A stretch of DNA of 64,000 bases from an uncultured Planococcus sp. (GTDB lineage Bacteria > Bacillota > Bacilli > Bacillales_A > Planococcaceae): positions 682,001 to 746,000 of the forward strand of contig CANLRI010000001.1 of assembly GCA_947493585.1 (NCBI GenBank), in the 5' to 3' direction. The notes beneath the pieces were generated by a model. It searched no databases. It was not told the DNA's origin and was given only the letters and a program-made list of their open reading frames with translations. A program made the translations under genes and the position numbers. Positions 58,682-64,000 of the stretch are shown piece after piece (within the stretch, counting starts at the first letter, position 1; the number at the start of each line of letters is the position of its first letter).

Positions 58682-58712
58682 AAAACCACTGGGAAATTTC
58701 CAGTGGTTTTTT
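58682..58712 (+). terminator. Terminator after ywlC
   Basis: AAAACCACTGG / CCAGTGGTTTT stem followed by T's. Confidence 0.9.
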
Positions 58713-58950
58713 GTTGTTTAAAATTGATGTGAAAGGAAGTAGAAAAAGAAATGAATTGAGATTCCGCTCCATCTCTAGTTTTAGTAAGTAAGTCAAATGC
58801 ATCTGGCGCTGGAATTAGTGGGAATAATTTTGTTCTGCTTCGTAAGCCCAAATGGAATAGCTCTAGCAACTTCACAACTATCAGGTCTAGCTAGGCTCCG
58901 CCACAAATGGATGAAACCAACTAATAGCGACACTTCCTCACAGGAAACAC

Positions 58951-59530
58951 CCAATGAAATCTAAAGCCGAACCGCGCACAAGGGCGAGCCGAAGCAATAA
59001 GACAAGTGCTCTTCTTGTCTTATTGCGGGAGGCCAGCCCCAAGCGGGAGGCGGCTGCTTCACGAAGAAAAGATCAATAAACAATCCATCTTGCTCTCAAG
59101 TCCAGCTAGGCGTTTCCGCCAGCGGATGAAAACAACTAACAATGATAATTCTTACATGAAAAATCCAATGAAATCTAAAAGCCGAACCGCGTACACGGGC
59201 GAGCCGGAGCAATGAGACGAGCGTCCTTCTCGGCTCATGGCGGGAGGCCAGCCCCAAGCGGGAGGCGGCTGCTTCACGAAGAAAAGATCAATAAACAATC
59301 CATCTTGCTCTCAAGTCTAGCTAAGCGTTTCCGCCAGCGGATGAAAACAACTAACAATGATAATTCTTACATGAAAAATCCAATGAAATCTAAAAGCCGA
59401 ACCGCGCACACGGGCGAGCCGAAGCAATGAGACAAGTGTTCTTCTTGGCTTATTGCGAAAGGCCAGCCCCAAGCGGGAGGCGGCTGCTTAGCGAAGCAAG
59501 GTTCATTGAACAATCCGTCAAACTCTCAAG
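58951..59530. repeat. Structured intergenic repeat, family 3, three tandem copies
   Basis: Three units begin CCAATGAAATCTAAA at 58951, 59165 and 59380, so the period is 214-215 bases. Each has GCCGAACCGCG, GGGCGAGCCG and a central hairpin (GCAATAAGACAAG / CTTGTCTTATTGC in unit 1; the G-for-A and C-for-T changes in the other units preserve pairing), then AAGCGGGAGGCGGCTGCTT. Unit 3 is cut off after about 150 bases. They occupy most of the 1044-base gap between ywlC and ywlE. The remaining 58713-58950 has no supported gene. Confidence 0.8.
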
Positions 59531-59695
59531 TTCAACTGTCCAGCTATCCACAAAACCCGCTGCACGTTCCAACCCAATCCGCATCCATACAATAGCTTGA
59601 TAAAATGCGGTATAATAATAGATAGACACACGCTATCTGGAGAGTCCATTGAACACAAAAGATGGCGAGACAGAAGCTTGGATAGGGGGGATTGG

Positions 59696-60130
59696 ATGAA
59701 GATTTTATTCGTCTGCACAGGGAATACATGCCGCAGCCCGATGGCGGAAGCGATTGTGCATACCCTTGATATCGAGGGTATGGAAGCCCGCTCCGCCGGA
59801 ATCTATGCGGGGCAAGCGCCGCTGTCAGCCAATGCGCAGAAAGTATTGAGCGAACAATCCATCGAATTTGACCATATCTCGAAGCCGCTGGACCCGCGTG
59901 ATGTAGAATGGGCAGAGTTGATCTTGACGATGACTTATTCACACAAGATGGCGCTCATGCAATACTATCCGGAAGTAGCAACAAAGCTGCACACGGTGAA
60001 GGAATTTGCGGAAGGTTCGACTGGCGATGTCAGCGATCCTTATGGTGGCTCTTTGGCAGATTACCGTAAGACGTATCAAGAGTTGGAACAATTGATCGAC
60101 AAGATGGCGAAGCAGTTCGACATCACGTAA
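59696..60130 (+). CDS. ywlE: Protein arginine phosphatase YwlE
   Basis: A 144-residue low-molecular-weight phosphatase. The active loop is CTGNTCRS (7-14), with nucleophile Cys 7, and Thr 11 in the position that gives YwlE its specificity for phosphoarginine over phosphotyrosine. The general-acid Asp is 114 in DVSDPYGGS. It reverses the action of the McsB arginine kinase in protein quality control and CtsR regulation. ATG 59696 follows AGGGGGG. Confidence 0.95.
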   Translation: MKILFVCTGNTCRSPMAEAIVHTLDIEGMEARSAGIYAGQAPLSANAQKVLSEQSIEFDHISKPLDPRDVEWAELILTMTYSHKMALMQYYPEVATKLHTVKEFAEGSTGDVSDPYGGSLADYRKTYQELEQLIDKMAKQFDIT

Positions 60131-60134
60131 CTGG

Positions 60135-60184
60135 AAAGAGCTGTCTGAGGGCATATACGCATGTGCTTCGGGACGGCTCTTTTC
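60135..60184 (+). terminator. Terminator after ywlE
   Basis: AAGAGCTGTC / GGACGGCTCTTTT with one mismatch, ending in a T run. Confidence 0.7.
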
Positions 60185-60327
60185 GATTGCTGAAGACAAA
60201 GATTTCAGTTGCAGAAACCAGGCATGAGGAAGTAACATGGAACTGTTCAAAAATGTTAGAATTAAATAAAAGCGGCGGCGCTGATTCGAGTACTGTCCGT
60301 TAAACGAAAACGAAAAGAGGGTTAATC

Positions 60328-60765
60328 ATGAGAATAGCAATTTCATCAGACCACGGCGGCAACAACCTGCGCAAGGAGATTGTCAACCTATTGAACGAGC
60401 TGGGCATTGAATACAAAGACTTCGGTCCGCAAACAGATGACTCTGTCGATTATCCGGATTATGCACAACCGGTAGCAGAAGGTGTCGCCAGCGGAGAATT
60501 CGATAAAGGCATTTTGATTTGTGGGACAGGGATCGGCATGTCCATTTCAGCAAACAAAGTAAAAGGCATCCGCTGCGCTCTCGTACATGATGTATTCAGC
60601 GCGAAAGCGACGCGTGAACATAACGATTCGAATGTCCTCGCGATGGGCGAACGTGTTATCGGGCCAGGACTTGCGAAAGAAATTGCGAAAACATGGCTGA
60701 CGACCGATTTTGAAGGCGGCCGCCATGAAAACCGCGTCCAGAAAATCAGCGCACTCGAAAACTAA
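60328..60765 (+). CDS. rpiB: Ribose-5-phosphate isomerase B
   Basis: A 145-residue isomerase of the LacAB/RpiB family. The N-terminal SDHGGNNLRKEI and the Cys-containing CGTGIGMSISANKVKGIRCALVHD show the active site. It interconverts ribose-5-phosphate and ribulose-5-phosphate. Start ATG 60328 follows AAGAGGG. Operon-like spacing of 12 bases to ywlG. Confidence 0.94.
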   Translation: MRIAISSDHGGNNLRKEIVNLLNELGIEYKDFGPQTDDSVDYPDYAQPVAEGVASGEFDKGILICGTGIGMSISANKVKGIRCALVHDVFSAKATREHNDSNVLAMGERVIGPGLAKEIAKTWLTTDFEGGRHENRVQKISALEN

Positions 60766-60777
60766 GGAGGAGTAAGC

Positions 60778-61362
60778 ATGCAAAGCTTATGGCAGTTGCA
60801 GCTTGAAGAAGTTCTTAGCGAATTGGAGCAACAGATTGCGTTCAAGGAAGGCCAACTATTTGTTATTGGCTGTTCGACTTCTGAAGTGGCCGGCGAGCGC
60901 ATCGGTACAGGAGGCGGGCTTGATATTGCGGAAAGCCTGTTCGAACCGCTGCGAGTGTTTGCGGAACGGCACGGATTGTTTCTGGCGTTCCAAGGCTGTG
61001 AGCATATTAACCGCGCACTGACCATTGAGCGGGCAGCTGCCGAGCGCTATGGCCTCGAGCCGGTATCGGTGGTGCCGGTAGCAAAAGCTGGCGGGTCGAT
61101 GAGTGCTTACGCCTTCATGAATATGACTGACCCGGTCGTCGTCGAGGAAATTGCTGCCCACGCCGGAGTGGATATCGGGCAGACGATGATCGGGATGCAT
61201 TTAAAAAGAGTCGCCGTTCCGGTGCGGACTTCTGTTAAACTAATAGGGGAAGCGATCGTATCGAGTGCAACGACACGACCGAAATTGATCGGTGGCGTCC
61301 GTGCGAGCTACGATCGCCAGGTTCTTCAATCACGGGAGGGAAAGACAGATGGAATTGATTAA
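60778..61362 (+). CDS. ywlG: TIGR01440 family protein YwlG
   Basis: A 194-residue protein of the DUF436 (TIGR01440) family. The [23 protein letters not shown] stretch contains the diagnostic segment at residues 24-46. It has no catalytic motif I can name; the family is compact and always neighbours glyA. It overlaps the glyA start by 14 bases. Confidence 0.88.
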   Translation: MQSLWQLQLEEVLSELEQQIAFKEGQLFVIGCSTSEVAGERIGTGGGLDIAESLFEPLRVFAERHGLFLAFQGCEHINRALTIERAAAERYGLEPVSVVPVAKAGGSMSAYAFMNMTDPVVVEEIAAHAGVDIGQTMIGMHLKRVAVPVRTSVKLIGEAIVSSATTRPKLIGGVRASYDRQVLQSREGKTDGID

Positions 61363-62584
61363 GGCGCAGGATCAGGCAGTATACGAAGCAATGAACGCGG
61401 AAAAAGAACGCCAAGAAGCGAATATCGAATTGATCGCATCGGAAAACTTTGTATCTCAGGCAGTGATGGATGCACAAGGGTCCGTGTTGACCAATAAATA
61501 CGCAGAAGGCTATCCGGGCAAACGCTATTACGGCGGTTGTGAATTTGTAGATGTAGTAGAAAATATCGCACGCGACCGCTTGAAAGAAATTTTCGGCGCA
61601 GAGCATGCAAACGTCCAGCCTCACTCCGGTTCACAGGCGAATATGGCTGTCTATACAGCGATGCTTGAACAAGGCGATACGGTCCTTGGCATGAACTTGA
61701 ACCACGGCGGGCATTTGACGCACGGCAGCAAAGTCAACTTCAGCGGCATGCAGTATAACTTCGTTGAATACGGCGTCGACAAAGATACGCAATTGCTTGA
61801 TTACGAAGCAGTTCGCCAGGCAGCTCTTGAGCACAAGCCGAAAATGATCGTTGCCGGCGCTAGTGCCTATTCACGCACATTGGATTTCGCGAAATTCCGT
61901 GAAATCGCTGATGAAGTCGGTGCATACCTAATGGTCGACATGGCCCATATTGCAGGGCTTGTCGCAACCGGTGTACATCCGAATCCAGTGCCTCATGCAC
62001 ATTTTGTTACTTCCACTACCCATAAAACATTGCGCGGCCCTCGCGGCGGCTTGATTCTTTGCAAAGAAGAATTCGCGAAGAAAATCGATAAAATCATTTT
62101 CCCAGGCATCCAGGGTGGCCCGTTGATGCACGTCATTGCAGCAAAAGCTGTCGCTTTCGGCGAAGCCCAGCAGCCAGAGTTCAAAGATTATATCGACCAA
62201 GTCGTCAAAAATGCGAATGTTTTGGCGGATAGCTTAACGGCTGAAGGCGTAGATATCGTTTCCGGCGGCACAGACAACCATCTATTGCTGCTCGACCTCC
62301 GTTCACTTAACTTGACGGGTAAAGTCGCAGAACATGTGTTGGATGAAGTCGGCATCACGACCAATAAAAACACCATCCCGTTCGATCCGGAAAGCCCATT
62401 CGTCACATCCGGCATCCGTCTCGGAACAGCAGCCGTCACATCCCGTGGCTTCAAAGAAGAAGACATGAAAGAAATCGCTTCAATCATGGCGCTTCTATTG
62501 AAAAACCCGGAAGACGAAGCTGTGAAGAAGGAAGCCGCTGAGCGTACAGCAAAATTGACAGCTGCCCATGCTTTGTATAAATAA
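61349..62584 (+). CDS. glyA: Serine hydroxymethyltransferase
   Basis: A 411-residue PLP enzyme of the one-carbon pathway, making glycine and methylene-THF from serine. Substrate-site LIASENFVS is near 29-37, and the cofactor Lys lies in [15 protein letters not shown] near 220-234. ATG 61349 follows GGGAGGG and overlaps ywlG. Ends with its own terminator. Confidence 0.97.
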   Translation: MELIKAQDQAVYEAMNAEKERQEANIELIASENFVSQAVMDAQGSVLTNKYAEGYPGKRYYGGCEFVDVVENIARDRLKEIFGAEHANVQPHSGSQANMAVYTAMLEQGDTVLGMNLNHGGHLTHGSKVNFSGMQYNFVEYGVDKDTQLLDYEAVRQAALEHKPKMIVAGASAYSRTLDFAKFREIADEVGAYLMVDMAHIAGLVATGVHPNPVPHAHFVTSTTHKTLRGPRGGLILCKEEFAKKIDKIIFPGIQGGPLMHVIAAKAVAFGEAQQPEFKDYIDQVVKNANVLADSLTAEGVDIVSGGTDNHLLLLDLRSLNLTGKVAEHVLDEVGITTNKNTIPFDPESPFVTSGIRLGTAAVTSRGFKEEDMKEIASIMALLLKNPEDEAVKKEAAERTAKLTAAHALYK

Positions 62585-62618
62585 GCAGTTGATTATTTAG
62601 ATGAATATTGAAATGAAT

Positions 62619-62650
62619 AAAGCCGCCGCATGCATTGGCGGCTTTTTTTC
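62619..62650 (+). terminator. Terminator after glyA
   Basis: AAGCCGCC / GGCGGCTT stem with a T run. Confidence 0.88.
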
Positions 62651-62685
62651 ACCATACATAATGAGAAAAACTGGGAGGGACGCGT

Positions 62686-64000
62686 ATGCATCAATATGAA
62701 ATCCAGGAAGACCGGAAAGTGATCATAGATTGGCTGCGCCGTCTCGGGATTGAATTCCACACGAGTTTTGTCGTCGTGAACCCGGAAATTTCCGACCACC
62801 CAATCGCCTATGCCAATGAGGCGTTTTTTGAAATGACCGGTTATAACGAAGAGGAAGTTATCGGAAGAAACGGTAAATTCCTCCACGGAACGAAAACCGA
62901 TGCCAATACCGGCAGCCAAATCCGCGAAGCGACGGCATCGGCGCAGCCCGGCATTTTTGAAATCGTTAATTACCGTAAAGACGGGACGCCTTTCTGGAAC
63001 GAAATCACCGTTCAGCCCTTGGCGTTTCCGGAAAAATCATTGCGCTATATCCTGATGCTTCAACGGGACATCAGCGACCGCCGGCGTGCGGAGACTTTGA
63101 TTGATTTACAGAAAGAGACGTATAAAGGCATTGAAAAAGGGCATGTGCTCGGAATGCTGCTGCAAAACATTTGCGAAACGGCTGAATCGTTTTTCCTTGA
63201 TGATTCACGCTGCACGGTCCTATTGGTGGACGAGGCGAAGCGTTTTCAGGTGGGGGCGGCGAAATCGATGCCGGAAGAATTCACAGTCGGGATGCGCGGT
63301 TTAGAAGTATCAGCCGATGTGAGCCCTTGCGGAGCGGCTTATCTGCGACAGCAGCCAGTCATTGTGGAAGATGTAGCACAGAATGCGCTTCTAAGCGGCC
63401 AGCAAGACGTTCTCGACAGGTTTGGGATCAAAGCGATTTGGTCCGTGCCGATTTTTAATGGCCAGGAAGAAGCAATTGGTACATTCGGGATTTACTTTCC
63501 GGAAGTCTATAAGCCTTCGCGCAAAGATCTGGTCTTTATGGAAGAAATCGCCTCGATCGTTTCCTTGGCAGTTAAATTCTCGCGCCAACAAGAAGAGATT
63601 TTGCGTCTTGCCTATATCGATGAGGAGTCAGGGCTGCCGAATCGCCATTATTTCCGCACCGAACTGAAAGAGCTGCTAAAGGATGGGAAAGAAGGTTTTG
63701 TCGCGTTTATCTCGGCAGACGAATTCATCAAAATCAGCGATCAATATGGGCATCGAGCAGGCAATGATTTATGCCGGGAGCTTGGACGCCGTCTCGTCCT
63801 TGCAGGCGGTGCCGGGGAAAAACTGGTCGCACGCTTTTCCGATTCGAGGCTGTCGCTCTACAGCACCATTCCTTTAACGCGCGCGCCTGAATTTCTGGAA
63901 GAGATTTTAAGCAGCCTAAGGGAGCCGGTATCGATCGGCGAGATGGATTTGTTTTTGACTGTCAAAGTCGGCGTGGCGATTGTCACGCCTGCCCAGCAGA
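62686..64000 (+). CDS. PAS(LOV-like)-GAF-GGDEF sensor, 3' end beyond the window
   Basis: The frame starts at ATG 62686 behind GGGAGGG and remains open to the end of the window, giving 438 residues. Residues 22-130 look like a LOV-class PAS domain (NEAFFEMTGYNEEEVIGRNGKFLHG, NYRKDGTPFWNEITVQPL, ILMLQRDIS), yet the photoactive Cys of the usual NCRFLQG is Gly 63. Residues about 145-305 are a GAF domain, and from about 315 a GGDEF-like domain. The GGDEF signature is degenerate (ARFSDSRLSLYS in its place), so it is unlikely to make c-di-GMP. An EAL domain may follow outside the window. Confidence 0.75.
   Translation, partial: MHQYEIQEDRKVIIDWLRRLGIEFHTSFVVVNPEISDHPIAYANEAFFEMTGYNEEEVIGRNGKFLHGTKTDANTGSQIREATASAQPGIFEIVNYRKDGTPFWNEITVQPLAFPEKSLRYILMLQRDISDRRRAETLIDLQKETYKGIEKGHVLGMLLQNICETAESFFLDDSRCTVLLVDEAKRFQVGAAKSMPEEFTVGMRGLEVSADVSPCGAAYLRQQPVIVEDVAQNALLSGQQDVLDRFGIKAIWSVPIFNGQEEAIGTFGIYFPEVYKPSRKDLVFMEEIASIVSLAVKFSRQQEEILRLAYIDEESGLPNRHYFRTELKELLKDGKEGFVAFISADEFIKISDQYGHRAGNDLCRELGRRLVLAGGAGEKLVARFSDSRLSLYSTIPLTRAPEFLEEILSSLREPVSIGEMDLFLTVKVGVAIVTPAQQ

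Noticed and set aside
59006-59430. Two similar plus-strand frames of 69 and 72 residues
   Set aside because: They are the same frame running through two copies of the family 3 repeat; no start signals or codon bias.

Overview
The window reads as low-to-mid GC Firmicute chromosome. Gene content and order follow the Bacillus subtilis ung-ywdI-ywdK, ywfO-ywgA, ywhB-ywhD-speE-speB, ywiB-argS, rpoE-pyrG-spo0F-fbaA-ywjH-murAB-glpX-rho-rpmE-tdk-prfA-prmC-ywlC and ywlE-rpiB-ywlG-glyA blocks. Codon use and the many structured intergenic repeats suggest a Planococcaceae member (Planococcus or Planomicrobium type). That placement is inference, since no rRNA gene is present. Several B. subtilis neighbours are missing from their usual places: pta between hemQ and lipL, pbpG before speE, ywlD after ywlC. 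ywjG is inverted.

Layout. 1-14.5 kb is mixed accessory and core: the end of an enolase-superfamily epimerase coupled to a YfcC carrier, an amino-acid (cystine-like) ABC importer, an SDR threonine dehydrogenase, YjiH, BshB2-YojF for bacillithiol, PdxK, Ung-YwdI-YwdK, an acyltransferase, an unknown membrane protein and HemQ. 14.6-23.2 kb holds LipL, YwfO-YwgA, a tautomerase, YwhD, a probable free-standing structured RNA, SpeE-SpeB, YwiB-ArgS. 23.2-33.3 kb is a cobamide transport, remodelling and assembly operon of twelve tightly packed genes behind a cobalamin riboswitch. 33.4-44.4 kb is a fatty-acid/branched-chain acyl-CoA oxidation block (FadF, thiolase, 3-hydroxyacyl-CoA dehydrogenase, two acyl-CoA dehydrogenases, a TetR regulator) ending in the B12-dependent fused isobutyryl-CoA mutase IcmF. 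45-64 kb is the conserved rpoE-to-glyA housekeeping block, closing with a truncated PAS/LOV-like-GAF-GGDEF protein.

How the parts fit. BtuFCD would import cobamides. The CbiZ domain fused to BtuD would hydrolyse them. CbiB, CobD, CobU, CobS, CobC and PduO would rebuild adenosylcobalamin, with CblT and CblS supplying activated alpha-ribazole. The only recognisable consumer here, IcmF, lies 8 kb downstream at the end of the acyl-CoA block. Regulation is readable in several places: a FadR-like palindrome inside a sigma-A promoter spacer before fadF, a catabolite-response element before the thiolase, a CTP-sensing attenuator before pyrG, a hairpin leader before rpmE and a DnaA-box cluster at ywlC.

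The intergenic space is dominated by three families of structured repeats, about 100-215 bp each. Their closing stems change sequence between copies but keep base pairing. Together with the probable new small RNA at 18472-18634, the complementary CobU-like pair, and the LOV-type domain that has lost its photoactive cysteine, these are the most interesting items.
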